A DNA stretch of 64,000 nucleotides, taken from positions 1 to 64,000 of the forward strand of contig NZ_CAKZHQ010000051.1 in assembly GCF_936925435.1 (NCBI RefSeq), read 5' to 3'. Shown here piece after piece: positions 17,194 through 28,200 of this stretch. The notes under the pieces were generated by a model. The model was not told where the DNA came from, did not search any database, and was given only the letters and a program-made list of their open reading frames with translations. The translations under genes and the position numbers were made by a program. Source of the stretch: an uncultured Ramlibacter sp. GTDB lineage: Bacteria > Pseudomonadota > Gammaproteobacteria > Burkholderiales > Burkholderiaceae_C. Every line of letters begins with the position of its first letter. The stretch's first letter is position 1.

Positions 17194-18096
17194 TCAGGCG
17201 TCGGGACAGACCGGGTGCTGGGCCATGTTTTCGATGGCCTTGACCAGGGCCGAGTGGTCGGCCTGGCCCAGGCCCAGGGCGACGCAGGACTGCATCAGCT
17301 GCGCCGCCATGGCGGTTTGCGGCAGGGCCATGCCCAGGGCGCGCGCGCCCTGCATCGCCAGGTTCAGGTCCTTCTGGTGCAGGGCGATGCGAAAGCCCGG
17401 CTCGAAAGTGCGCTTGATCATGCGTTCGCCATGCACTTCGAGGATGCGCGACGCTGCGAAACCGCCCATCAGGGCCTGGCGCACCCGGGCCGGGTCGGCG
17501 CCGGCCTTGGAAGCAAAGACCAGGGCTTCGCTGACGGCAGCGATGTTCAGGGCCACGATGATCTGGTTGGCCACCTTGCAGACCTGGCCGTCGCCGGGGC
17601 CGCCGACCAGGGTGACGTTCTTTCCCATCAGGTCCAGCAGGGGCTTGACGCGGTCGAAGGTGGCCTGCTCACCGCCGACCATGATGGTCAGGCTGGCGGC
17701 CTTGGCGCCGACCTCGCCGCCGGAGACCGGCGCATCCAGCCATTCGCAGCCCAGCTCCTGGATCTGTTTGGCGAACTTGCGCGTGGTGATGGGGTCGATG
17801 GAGCTGCAGTCGACCACCGTCTTGCCCTTGGCCAGGCCTGACGCCACGCCGTACTCGCTGAACAGCACGGCCTCCACGTCCGGCGTGTCCGGCACCATGA
17901 TGAAGATGATGTCGGCCCGCTCGGCCACGCCGCGGGCGTTGGTGCAGATGGTGGCACCGCCGTCGGCCAGCGCCTGCGGCATCTTGCCGGCCGTGTTGAC
18001 GAACAGGATGTGGCCGGCGTTGAGCAGGTGGCCGGCCATGGGCGTGCCCATGATGCCCAGGCCGATGAAGCCGATCTTGAGTCCGGATTTGGTCAT
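17194..18096 (-). CDS. glxR: Tartronate semialdehyde reductase (2-hydroxy-3-oxopropionate reductase)
   Basis: A 300-residue beta-hydroxyacid dehydrogenase reducing tartronate semialdehyde to D-glycerate with NAD(P)H. Rossmann motif GFIGLGIMGTPMAGHL near residue 8; DAPVSGGEVGA substrate loop near 121; catalytic Lys in GQVCKVANQ near 172; LHQKDLNLA near 240. I use ATG 18096, which overlaps the hyi stop (ATGA) and has AAGGAA before it; an ATG at 18114 would overlap hyi by 22 bases. Last gene of gcl-hyi-glxR. It could equally serve the galactarate route (GarR role). Confidence 0.93.
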   Translation of the reverse strand: MTKSGLKIGFIGLGIMGTPMAGHLLNAGHILFVNTAGKMPQALADGGATICTNARGVAERADIIFIMVPDTPDVEAVLFSEYGVASGLAKGKTVVDCSSIDPITTRKFAKQIQELGCEWLDAPVSGGEVGAKAASLTIMVGGEQATFDRVKPLLDLMGKNVTLVGGPGDGQVCKVANQIIVALNIAAVSEALVFASKAGADPARVRQALMGGFAASRILEVHGERMIKRTFEPGFRIALHQKDLNLAMQGARALGMALPQTAMAAQLMQSCVALGLGQADHSALVKAIENMAQHPVCPDA

Positions 18097-18869
18097 GCTT
18101 GTTCCTTCAGCCATCCCAGGCCTTCGCTTGTCGTGGTCCTGGGCTTGTATTCGCAGCCGATGGTGCCGCTGTAGCCCAGACCATCGATGTGGCGAAACAG
18201 CCAGGGGTAGTTGATCTCGCCCGTGCCCGGCTCGTTGCGGCCGGGGTTGTCGGCCAGCTGGATGTGGGCTATGCGAGCGAAATGCTTTTTCAGATTGCCA
18301 CCCAGCTCGCCCTCCATGCGCTGCGCATGGTAGATGTCGTACTGCAGGAAGAGGTTGTCCGAGGCCACCTCGTCCATCAGCGCGATGGCCTGCTCGGTGC
18401 GGTTGAGGAAGAAGCCGGGGATGTCATAGCTGTTGATCGGCTCGATCAGCAGGCGGATGCCCACTTCCTTCAGGGCTGCGGCGGCGAACGCCAGGTTGCA
18501 CACCAGCGTGGCATGGGCGGCTTCGGGTGTCACACCGGCCGGCAGCTTGCCGGCCAGGCAATTGAGCTGCGGGCAGGCCAGGGCCTTGGCGTAGTGGATG
18601 GCCTGGGCCGCGCCCTCGCGGAACTCCGCCACCCGGTCCGGGTGGCAGGCGATGCCGCGCTCGCCGGCATCCCAGTTGCCGGCCGGCAGGTTGTGCAACA
18701 CCTGCTGGAGGCCATTGGCCTTGAGCGCGGCGGCGAGTTCTTCCTTGGCATACGGATAGGGGAAGAGGTATTCCACATGCTTGAAGCCGGCTGCGGCGGC
18801 CGCGGCAAAGCGCTCCATGAAGGGCAGCTCGGTGAAGAGCATGGTCAGGTTGGCGGCGAAGATGGGCAT
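18093..18869 (-). CDS. hyi: Hydroxypyruvate isomerase
   Basis: A 258-residue TIM-barrel isomerase interconverting hydroxypyruvate and tartronate semialdehyde. MPIFAANLTMLFTELPFMERF, EYLFPYP, LLIEPINSYDIPGFFL near residue 140, DIYHAQRMEGEL and IGCEYKP are the metal- and substrate-site segments of Hyi. It lies 3 bases after gcl and overlaps glxR. Function follows firmly from family plus operon. Confidence 0.93.
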   Translation of the reverse strand: MPIFAANLTMLFTELPFMERFAAAAAAGFKHVEYLFPYPYAKEELAAALKANGLQQVLHNLPAGNWDAGERGIACHPDRVAEFREGAAQAIHYAKALACPQLNCLAGKLPAGVTPEAAHATLVCNLAFAAAALKEVGIRLLIEPINSYDIPGFFLNRTEQAIALMDEVASDNLFLQYDIYHAQRMEGELGGNLKKHFARIAHIQLADNPGRNEPGTGEINYPWLFRHIDGLGYSGTIGCEYKPRTTTSEGLGWLKEQA

Positions 18870-18872
18870 GGT

Positions 18873-20663
<1,791 letters not shown>

Positions 20664-20742
20664 TGCTGTCTCCTTTACTGCTATCGGGGTCACGACTGTA
20701 GGAAGGCGCGGCGGATTGAAGAAGACGGCTGGGGGCCATAAC

Positions 20743-20765
20743 ATCCATTCCATAACGGAATAGAT
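20743..20765. promoter_or_regulatory. Probable LysR operator between gcl and its regulator
   Basis: ATTCC-ATAAC-GGAAT (20747-20761) is a perfect inverted repeat with a T-N11-A core, inside a longer imperfect dyad CCATTCC / GGAATAGATGG. It sits between divergent gcl and the LysR gene, 10-30 bases from the regulator start: the expected autoregulatory site. Confidence 0.7.
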
Positions 20766-20776
20766 GGAGACAAGCC

Positions 20777-21691
20777 ATGGACCGCCTGCAGGCAATGGAG
20801 ATGTTTGTGCGGGTGGTGGAGACGGGCAGCTTTTCCAAGGCCGCCAAGGAGTTTTCCACCACCCAGCCCACGGTGACCAAGCAGGTGGCGGCCACCGAGG
20901 CGCGGCTCAAGGTGCGGCTGCTCAACCGCAACACCCGCGGCGTCAGCCTGACCGAATCGGGCGCGCTGTACTACGAGCGCTGCAAGAGCATCGTGCGCGA
21001 CGCGCAGGAAGCCGAGAGCATCGTGACGCTGCGCCAGTCGCAGGCCCAGGGCCTGCTGCGCATCGGCACCTCGGTGGCCTTCGGCCGCCGCGTCGTTGTG
21101 CCGCTGGCGCTGGCGTTCATGGCCAAGCACCCGCAGGTGCAGGTGGACCTGAGCTTCGACGACCGCTACAGCGACCTGGTGGCCCAGGGCCTGGACGTGG
21201 CCCTGCGCATGGGCAAGCTGGCCGACTCCACCTTGGGCGCGCGCCACCTGGGCATGAACCCCTGGCTGCTGGCGGCCTCGCCCAAGTACCTGAAAAAGCA
21301 CGGCACGCCCAAGCGTCCCTCGGACCTGAGCGGCCACAACGCGCTGGTCTACAGCAGTGTTCAGGGCGACGATGTGTGGCGGCTGGTCTCGCCCAAGGGC
21401 GAGCCGGTGACGGTGCCGGTCAGCGGCCGCCTGCGTTCCAACAATTTGTCGGCCGTGCTGGCGGCTTGCCGCAATGACCTGGGCATCGCCGCGCTGCCGC
21501 GCTACGTGGCGGCCGATTCACTGCAAGCCGGCCAGGTGGTGGAGGTGCTGCGCGACCACAGCCTGCCCGAGCAGGAGATCCACGCCGTCTTCCCCTCGCC
21601 CAAGCTCGTGCCCGGCAAGGTCCAGGCGCTGATTGCTTTTTTGCAGGGACACTTTGGGGCGAAGTGGTGGGAGACGCTGCCCAAGGCTTGA
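20777..21691 (+). CDS. LysR-family regulator, likely of gcl-hyi-glxR
   Basis: A 304-residue LysR protein: winged HTH at residues 1-60 ([30 protein letters not shown] within positions 6-36), then a periplasmic-binding-protein-like effector domain from about residue 90 ([16 protein letters not shown]). It is divergent from gcl with an inverted-repeat site in between, so it probably senses a glyoxylate-pathway metabolite and controls gcl (inference from position). The next 20 bases lead into the integron remnant. Confidence 0.88.
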   Translation: MDRLQAMEMFVRVVETGSFSKAAKEFSTTQPTVTKQVAATEARLKVRLLNRNTRGVSLTESGALYYERCKSIVRDAQEAESIVTLRQSQAQGLLRIGTSVAFGRRVVVPLALAFMAKHPQVQVDLSFDDRYSDLVAQGLDVALRMGKLADSTLGARHLGMNPWLLAASPKYLKKHGTPKRPSDLSGHNALVYSSVQGDDVWRLVSPKGEPVTVPVSGRLRSNNLSAVLAACRNDLGIAALPRYVAADSLQAGQVVEVLRDHSLPEQEIHAVFPSPKLVPGKVQALIAFLQGHFGAKWWETLPKA

Positions 21692-21712
21692 TGGGCCCTG
21701 CCAGTGCGGACC

Positions 21713-21841
21713 TCACCCGGCCAAAATGGCATCCAGAGGACTCCTTGTGCCGCCCGCGGCCACCTTCAGGACATGCGTGTAGATCATCGTGGTGCTCACA
21801 TCGCTATGGCTGAGAAGCTCCTGCACTGTGCGGATGTCGGT
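21713..21841 (-). pseudogene. Integron integrase IntI, C-terminal remnant
   Basis: The last 42 codons of a minus-strand ORF read [26 protein letters not shown], the C-terminal end of integron tyrosine recombinases, with the active-site His of HSDV and the nucleophile Tyr of IYTHV still present. The usual GHSD is SHSD. Everything upstream (core catalytic region, Arg boxes, N-terminal domain) is missing and replaced by an IS110 fragment. The orientation, opposite to the cassettes at 22.2-23.7 kb, is the classical integron layout. Confidence 0.8.
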
Positions 21842-22099
21842 GAGCGCATGCGGCACCTCGAACTTGGGCGCCATCAGCCGCACGGTGTGGCCGTGGGCGG
21901 CGAACAGGCGTGCCCAGTGGTGAGCGCCCGAGCATGCCTCCATCCCGATCAGGCACGGCGGCAGCGACGCGACCAGCTCCAGCAGCTTGGCGCGCGCAAT
22001 GCCCGGGCGTACCAGGCCGGGCTTGCCTGTGGCGTCCACGCCATGCACGGCGAAGACGTTCTTTGCCAGTTCAATTCCCAGAGTGACAATAGCCAACTT
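21842..22099 (-). pseudogene. IS110-family transposase, N-terminal remnant fused to IntI tail
   Basis: In the same frame as the IntI tail, about 80 codons read as the RuvC-like N-terminus of an IS110 (IS1111-type) transposase: [43 protein letters not shown]. The first catalytic Asp (GIDLAK) is Glu here; the Glu of GMEAC is kept. Homology stops right after MAPKF, where the DEDD domain would continue. No ATG start remains; a TTG after GGAAGGGG at about 22096 would be the old start. This is a deletion scar, not a working element. Confidence 0.75.
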
Positions 22100-22205
22100 C
22101 CCCTTCCGAGTGAGTTGATGAGACCTTCGCACTTCCCATCGTGGCACTTCGTTGCCGGTCGCCGCAACACGCGGCTGGCCCGGGACGGGGAAGTCCCTTT
22201 CATTC

Positions 22206-22212
22206 GTTAGGG
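22206..22212 (+). other. Integron core site at the start of the first cassette
   Basis: GTTAGGG fits the integron core consensus GTTRRRY except for the last base. It marks the left boundary of the first cassette. No full attI or attC can be seen to its left; that side has been replaced by the IS110 scar. Confidence 0.5.
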
Positions 22213-22232
22213 CGCATGTGAAGCGTAGCCTC

Positions 22233-22514
22233 ATGCCACCATTTCTAGCAGCGGCGATTGTGTGCGCAGCGCTCATCTGCACAGCTTTGGGCTACATGGG
22301 AATTTCAGAGCGTCAGCTCACTACCGGAAGTCGCACCGGAATTCACACGGCCTACGACCTTTTGGCTGTAGTCGAGGGGTGGTTCTTCATTGCTGCGGCG
22401 CTCGCAATCTTGGGAGTATTCGCGAGCGCAAGTAGGTTCAAGCGGTTGATCTGGGCAGCGCTCGCCTCGGGGTGGACGGTCGCGGTTGCTGTCTACTTCG
22501 CGTGGTTTTACTAG
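22233..22514 (+). CDS. Cassette 1: small membrane protein of unknown function
   Basis: A 93-residue protein with three hydrophobic helices ([55 protein letters not shown]). ATG 22233 or GTG 22218 could start it; both lie inside the cassette bounded at 22206. The attC site begins 16 bases after the stop. No family recognised. Less GC-rich than its neighbours, as usual for cassettes. Confidence 0.6.
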   Translation: MPPFLAAAIVCAALICTALGYMGISERQLTTGSRTGIHTAYDLLAVVEGWFFIAAALAILGVFASASRFKRLIWAALASGWTVAVAVYFAWFY

Positions 22515-22529
22515 AGGAGCGGCTATGCA

Positions 22530-22619
22530 CCCTAACAGGTTGTTGGACACGGACGCACAAGTGCGTATGCTTCCTTCGGTCGCACCTGGCTTGTGCGCCG
22601 GTCAACTCCGACGTTTGAC
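22530..22619 (+). repeat. attC site of cassette 1
   Basis: A 90-base imperfect palindrome from the inverse core CCCTAAC to the core GTTTGAC. Inner arms CGCACAAG / CTTGTGCG pair perfectly, and the unpaired spacer TCAACTCC near the right end is the same as in attC 2. Orientation and spacing fit an integron recombination site. Confidence 0.75.
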
Positions 22620-22625
22620 CGCACT

Positions 22626-23186
22626 ATGAGCCACTTCCCGGAGCTCGAGACTCAGAATCTCCTTTTGCGGGAGATCGTTGACACTGATGCTGAAGATCTT
22701 TTGAGCATTCATGGCGACGCCCAGCACATGAAGTGGTTTGGATCGGATCCCTTAACAGGCGTCGAGGGGGCGAGAAGACTGATCCAGACGTTTGCGAAAT
22801 GGCGTGAGGAACCTGCGTCCGGCACCCGCTGGGGCGTACAGTTAAAAAGCGTCCCCGGCCTGATTGGATCTTGCGGCCTGTTCCGCTGGAATCGAAACTG
22901 GAGAATGTGCGTGGTGGGCTATGAAATTTCCCCACGGCACCAGGGCCGCGGCTATATGAGTGAGGCTCTAGCTGCGGTTCTTGCTTGGGGATTCAGGGAG
23001 ATGGAGTTGAACCGAGTAGAAGCAAATGTGCATCCCGACAACCGAGCGTCCTTAGCCTTGCTTGGGAGGCTCGGTTTTGTGGAGGAAGGGTGTCTACGAG
23101 AAGTCGGCTATTGGGCCGGGTCACATCATGACTTGATGCTGCACTCACTCTTGAAGCGGGAGTGGAGGAGCGGCGGTGCGGTCTAA
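22626..23186 (+). CDS. Cassette 2: GNAT acetyltransferase (RimJ/RimL-like)
   Basis: A 186-residue N-acetyltransferase: ETQNLLLREIVDTDAEDLL at the start, CVVGYEISPRHQGRGYMSEAL (the Q/RxxGxG/A acetyl-CoA loop) near residue 105, NRVEANVHPDNRASLALLGRLGF near 133. It may acetylate a protein N-terminus, an amino acid or a small toxic molecule; resistance-type GNATs are frequent cassette cargo. ATG 22626 is used because an upstream in-frame ATG lies inside attC 1. The TAA stop is part of the inverse core of attC 2, typical for cassettes. Confidence 0.82.
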   Translation: MSHFPELETQNLLLREIVDTDAEDLLSIHGDAQHMKWFGSDPLTGVEGARRLIQTFAKWREEPASGTRWGVQLKSVPGLIGSCGLFRWNRNWRMCVVGYEISPRHQGRGYMSEALAAVLAWGFREMELNRVEANVHPDNRASLALLGRLGFVEEGCLREVGYWAGSHHDLMLHSLLKREWRSGGAV

Positions 23187-23294
23187 CGGGTCGTTCGACG
23201 CGGACACGCACCGGCACCGCGCCGCAAAGCGTGTGGACGAGCCTGCGCCATGCGGCGCAGTATCGGTGCGCGCCGGGCAACTCCAACGTTAGAG
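23181..23294 (+). repeat. attC site of cassette 2
   Basis: A 114-base imperfect palindrome from GTCTAAC to GTTAGAG (R-double-prime and R-prime). Inner arms GCGGACACGCACCG and CGGTGCGCGCCG pair almost fully, and the CAACTCCAACG right end is the canonical attC form. This is the clearest of the three sites. Confidence 0.88.
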
Positions 23295-23300
23295 TTCACC

Positions 23301-23588
23301 ATGACAGTCTGGTTTTTGATCGTTGCGGTTTCTGCATTCGTGGGTGCCATGTGCGCACGCATCCATCGAAGGTGGTTCTCCATTCTTGCCGGCGCTGCTA
23401 TCCCCTGGTTCGGCTTCCTGTCGCTCTTGCTCGTTGAAGCGTATGTGTTGCCATACCGCGGCGGCGGAGCGACCATGTGGCCAATTGCTCAACTCTTTGG
23501 CGGCACTGCCGCAGCGCTCATCGGCGTGGGCTCGTGTGTGCTGTTCCGGGGCCGCCGTCGCGGCAAGGAAGCTCCTGGTGAGCCCTAA
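23301..23588 (+). CDS. Cassette 3: small membrane protein of unknown function
   Basis: A 95-residue protein with three hydrophobic segments (VWFLIVAVSAFVGAMCA, FSILAGAAIPWFGFLSLLLVEA, IAQLFGGTAAALIGVGSCVLF) and a basic tail RGRRRGKEAPGEP. ATG 23301 follows attC 2 by six bases. The stop codon overlaps the inverse core of the next attC. No family recognised. Confidence 0.6.
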   Translation: MTVWFLIVAVSAFVGAMCARIHRRWFSILAGAAIPWFGFLSLLLVEAYVLPYRGGGATMWPIAQLFGGTAAALIGVGSCVLFRGRRRGKEAPGEP

Positions 23589-23753
23589 CTTGGCAATCGA
23601 TACGGACGTCCTATCTGTCGGCTTTCGCCGCCCGACTGTCCGTCGGTCATTTCTACGTGAGAGCGGTCTATCTCTGGACGCATCCCGCTGGACGAGGTCC
23701 GCTATGGTCGGAAGCGGACATGCCGGTCTTCCATATCGCCTGTCTCGTTAGAC
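23583..23753 (+). repeat. Probable attC site of cassette 3 (long)
   Basis: From CCCTAAC, overlapping the ORF stop, to GTTAGAC. The ends pair imperfectly (GGC-ATCGATA-GG against CCATATCGCC). At 171 bases it is longer than the usual attC range of roughly 57-141, so it may be two merged sites or a cassette without an ORF. Confidence 0.5.
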
Positions 23754-23760
23754 TGGCGCA

Positions 23761-23979
23761 ATGCCTCCCCTGCGCTTAAGCGTCTTCGGCCGCATCTACC
23801 TGGTCCAGCGCGAAGCCGGCTTGTGGCAGGCCTACGCTGTGGGTGCGGACTGCAAGCGCAGTCCGGCCGGCTTCGTGGTGCCGGACTTCATTGAAGCAGA
23901 GGAAATTGCGCAGTTCCTGTTCGACCTGTTCCACGAAAGCGCCACGCCGGGCAACGGCGATGTCAGCCGGATTGCGTGA
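23761..23979 (+). CDS. Small conserved protein (DUF7661-like)
   Basis: A 72-residue soluble protein, LRLSVFGRIYLVQREAG...; residues GFVVPDFIEAEEIAQFLFDLFHESATP form a helical C-terminal half. It resembles a small family often found beside short AraC regulators, but no function is known. It starts 7 bases past the last integron core site, so it marks the return to chromosomal sequence, and it ends just before (or 4 bases into) the AraC gene. Confidence 0.6.
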   Translation: MPPLRLSVFGRIYLVQREAGLWQAYAVGADCKRSPAGFVVPDFIEAEEIAQFLFDLFHESATPGNGDVSRIA

Positions 23980-23981
23980 CC

Positions 23982-24464
23982 ATGGACCTGCCCGCTCCCA
24001 TCCAAGCCGAGGTCCTGCGCCGCCTGCTGCGCGCCAGGGACAGGATGGACGCCGCTTCGCAGGAGGCCTGGCCGGTCGAGCGGCTGGCGCGCGTCAGCCA
24101 CATCTCCGAGGCGCACTTCGCGCGCCTGTTCAAGCAAGCCTTCGGCGTCCCGCCGCACCGCTATCTGCTGACGCGGCGCATCGAGAAAGCCGCGACCCTG
24201 CTGCGCGACACGGACATGCCCATCACCGAGATCGCTTTCGGCACCGGTTGGGCCAGTCTTGGCAGCTTCGGGCGTACCTTCCGCGACATCACGGGCGAGA
24301 GCCCAAGCGCCGTGCGCTCCCGCGGGCCGGCGCTGGCGCCGGGCTATGTGCCAGCCTGCTTCTTGAGTGCGGCGCAGCGACCCGATCTGAGAACCGCAGT
24401 TTCGGAGAAGCGGCGCCAGGCGGCGGCCGGTACAACCACGGCTTCAGAAACAAAGGAGCTGTGA
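23982..24464 (+). CDS. Short AraC-family regulator
   Basis: A 160-residue protein that is almost only an AraC DNA-binding domain: RLARVSHISEAHFARLFKQAFG (first HTH, about residues 30-50) and PITEIAFGTGWASLGSFGRTFRDITGESP (second HTH, about 80-108). There is no effector domain. ATG 23982 or GTG 23976 could be the start. Its stop overlaps the VOC gene start (TGATG), so it probably controls that gene. Confidence 0.85.
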   Translation: MDLPAPIQAEVLRRLLRARDRMDAASQEAWPVERLARVSHISEAHFARLFKQAFGVPPHRYLLTRRIEKAATLLRDTDMPITEIAFGTGWASLGSFGRTFRDITGESPSAVRSRGPALAPGYVPACFLSAAQRPDLRTAVSEKRRQAAAGTTTASETKEL

Positions 24465-24871
24465 TGAGCCAAGGTGTTCAGTCGGTGGGGTTGTATGTGC
24501 GAGACCAGGACGAGGCGCTTGTCTTCTATGTGGACAAGCTGGGTTTCAAAGTCCACACGGATGTGCGCAACGGTGACTACCGATGGCTGACGGTGCAGCA
24601 CCCGGACCAGCCTTCGTTCCAGCTGGGTCTGTGCAAACCCGGCCCGCCAGTCATGGACGACGCGACTGCCCAGGCACTGAACGCGCTAGTGGCCAAGGGC
24701 GCGATGCCGCCCCTGGTGCTGAGCGTCACGGACTGCCGCGCCGCCTGCGAGCAGATGCGCGCCAGGGGCGTGGAGTTCACGCAGGAGCCGACGGACCGCT
24801 ACGGCACGGTGGACGCGGGCTTTCGCGACCCCTCGGGCAATGGCTGGAAACTCGTCCAGGCGCGCGGCTGA
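24464..24871 (+). CDS. VOC-superfamily (glyoxalase/bleomycin-resistance-like) protein
   Basis: A 135-residue vicinal-oxygen-chelate protein: SVGLYVRDQDEALVFYVDKLGF at the start, FRDPSGNGWKLVQ near the end with the metal-site region. Such proteins act as dioxygenases, lyases or drug-binding proteins; the pairing with a short AraC regulator is common but the substrate is unknown. Confidence 0.82.
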   Translation: MSQGVQSVGLYVRDQDEALVFYVDKLGFKVHTDVRNGDYRWLTVQHPDQPSFQLGLCKPGPPVMDDATAQALNALVAKGAMPPLVLSVTDCRAACEQMRARGVEFTQEPTDRYGTVDAGFRDPSGNGWKLVQARG

Positions 24872-25283
24872 GGCCGCTGCTTTCGTGAAGTAGTTCCTCG
24901 ATACGGGATCCATAAGGGGGCGCAAGCCAGGCCGGCCGGGGGGGCGGGGCGGTTTTTACTTGGCGTTTCGAGGCGAAATAGCCGTCAAGCCCCTGAAAAT
25001 AAAGCCTTCGTTGCTATCAACTTGGAAGCAAAAAAGGCCTGCTCACCTGAGGCTGTTCGTTTGGGTCACGTTCGCTTACACTCCGCGGGCATTTCCCGCC
25101 TGGGGTGTGGTCCCCTCAACGAAAGTCTGTCTGCGGTGCCTGGGCAGTTCAGCCAGCACCGCCAGCGGCCTCCAACCTGCCGCCGCCTTCGTGTCGCCAC
25201 GCAAGCTGCCCCGCGCAGCGTCCTGCGTTCCCATCCTTGATCCCAGTCTGGCATGACGCGTCGCTTGACGTGGAAGGCCATTT
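24872..25283. other. 412-bp spacer without a recognisable gene
   Basis: The left part has a G-run (24938-24945); the right part has a TTGCTATCAACTTGG motif near 25011 of a type seen in Comamonadaceae spacers. No ORF with homology, no terminator and no convincing sigma-70 promoter could be read, although the giant gene after it must have its promoter here. Confidence 0.4.
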
Positions 25284-28200
25284 TTGAGTCTGAAAATGTC
25301 CGTCACCACCGACCAACTGTTCCAGCTGTACCTTGCCTACTTCGGCCGCCCGCCTGATGCGGATGGCATGCGTTTCTACACCAGCGGCAACCATGAACTC
25401 AAGGACGTGGCCGCCGCCTTCAGCGCCTCGCCGGAGTCGGTGGCCCTGCACGGCAGCAGTTTCGGGACGGCCCAGGTCAACGCGATCTACCAGAGCCTGT
25501 TCAACCGGGATGCGGAGCCTGCAGGCCAGGCCTACTGGCAGCAGGAAGTGAACTCGGGGCGCCTGAGCCCCGCCCAGGCCGCCATGGCCATCCTGACCGG
25601 CGCGCAGAATGCGGACAAGGCCGCGGTGAGCAACAAGCTGGCGCTGGCGCACAGCTTCTACGAGCAGCTCGACACCCCGGCAGAGATCAACGGCTACGCC
25701 GGTACCGCGGCGGCCGCGCTGGCCCGCAACTTCATTCACTCTGTGGATGCGTCGGACGCCAGCCTGGCAAGCGCGCAGGCGTCGCTGCAGGCCAAGGTGC
25801 TGGCGATCACCGGCACCGGACAGGTTCCTCCGGTCGGGCCGCCGGCAGCGCCCGACCCGGTCTTCGCCGTCAGCAAGGATGGCGGCGACATCGTTTCCTT
25901 CACCACTGCCGGCGCGCAGATCAGCGTGACCGAGGCGCTTGGCGTCTTCACCTTCACCAGCAGCGGCACCACCGGCACCGCCGCCGCTCCCATCACCGGC
26001 ATCGTCGTGCCCACCGGCACCACCCTGAGCATCAGCAGCGTGCTGGCGTCGGGCAAGACCTTCAGCGGCGCCGGCACGGCCCTGGTCGTGGCGAACACCA
26101 CCGGCGAGGACCTCAGCACCTTCACCGCCACTGGCGTCACAGGCTTTCAGCTGACCAGCGGGGAGAGCTACACGCTGACCGCAGCGCAAGCCGCGATCGG
26201 CCGCATCGGTGCCGCTGGCGCCGCCGGCACGCTCACCGATGGCGGAACCATCATCGTCCGCGACAGTCTGGCAGCCCTGGGCGGCGGCGTCGCCGCCACG
26301 CTCAAGACCAAGGGCGCCGACAGCGTGATCGCCACGGCCGCCACCAGCGCCGACGTGTCGGCCATCAGCGTGGCGGGCATCGACAGCATCACCCTGGCCA
26401 CCGGCCAGAACTACACCATGACGGCCGCACAGGCCGCGCTGGTGGCCACGGCGCCGGGCGCACAGACGCTGACCTTGACCACGCCGGCCTCGGGCACGCT
26501 CAGTGCGGCAGTGGAATCCTTCGTGCTGGGCAACTTCGCCAACACCGCGACACTGGGCGCAGCGGCGCAGAACGTCAGCGGCGCCGCCGGCACGGCCAGC
26601 AGCCTGGCCATCGGTGGCCTGGCCGCCACCGGCACCTGGACCCTGGCCAACGGCGCGGACACCCTGGTTGCCACCAATGGCGCGAACATCGCCGGCGTCA
26701 ACGCCGGCGCCGCCACCACCGCCGAGAACCTGACACTCACCGGCGCCATCACCATGACGCGCGTCCAGCACGAGGCCTTCACCGGCACCGTCTTGGCGAC
26801 CGGCGGTGCCGATGCGATCACCATCAGCGGCGCCGGCGCGGTGACGGCCAAGGCCGGCATCGAGTCCTATGCGCTGTCGGGCGGCGGCGCCAACGACATC
26901 ACGGTGCTGGCGGGCACGACTGGCCTGACCGGCGCGGCCGGCAACGCCACCACGGTGACCGTGGGCGGCGGCACAGTGGCGGGCACCTGGGCCCTTGGCA
27001 ATGGTGCCGACAGCATCGTCGCCACCGATGGCGCCGACATCTCCGGCGTGAATGCGGGCAGCGCCACCAGCGCAGAAAACCTCACGCTGACAGGCGGGGT
27101 CAGCATGACGCTGGCACAGCACGATGGGCTGGCCATCACGGCGGCCGGCGGCTCGGACAAGATCAGCATCACCACCGGCGGTGCGGTGACCGCCAAGGCC
27201 GGCATCGAGTCCTATGCGGTCTCGAGCGGCGGCACCAACAGCATCATGGTGCTGGCCGGCGCGACTGGCCTGAGCGGCGCGGCTGGCAACGCCACCACGG
27301 TGACCGTGGGTGGCAACACCGTCAGTGGCACCTGGGCGCTGGCCAACGGCGCCGACTCGCTGGTGGCCACGGATGGCGCGAGCATCGCCGGGGTCAACCT
27401 CGGCGCGGCAACGACTGCGGAAAACCTCACGCTCACCGGTGGCATCGCCATGACGCTGTCGCAGCACGACGCGCTGGCCATCACGGCAGCCGGCGGTGTG
27501 GACAAGATCAGCATCACCAGCGGCGGCGCGGTGACCGCCAAGGCTGGCATCGAGTCCTATGCGGTCTCGGGTGGTGGCGCCAACAACATCACGGTGCTAG
27601 CGGGCGCGACTGGCATCAGCGGCGCGGCCGGCAATGCCACCACGGTGACCGTCGGTGGCGGTACCGTCAGTGGCACCTGGGCCCTGGCCAACGGTACCGA
27701 CAGCCTCGTTGCCACCGATGGCTCCGACATCTCGGGGGTGAATACGGGCAGCGCCATCAGCGCAGAAAACCTTACGCTGACTGGCGGGATCGCCATGACG
27801 TTGGCGCAGCACGATGGGCTGGCCATCACGGCGGCCGGTGGCGCGGACAAGATCACCATCAGTAGCGGCGGCACGGTGACGGCCAAGGCCGGCATCGAGT
27901 CCTATGTGGTCTCGGGCGGCGGCGCCAACAACATCACGGTGCTGGCGGGGGTGACCGGCCTGACCGGTGCGGTCGGCAACGCCACGACGGTGACCGTGGG
28001 TGGCAACACGGTGTCGGGCACCTGGGCGCTGGGCAACGGCGCCGACGTGCTGGTGGCCACCAGTGGTGCCAACATCGCCGGCGTCAACACAGGCGCGGCG
28101 ACCACGGCTGAGAACCTCACACTCACTGGCGCCATCACCATGACGCGCGTCCAGCACGAGGCCTTGGCTGTCGCGGCGGCCGGCGGCGCCGATGCGGTCA

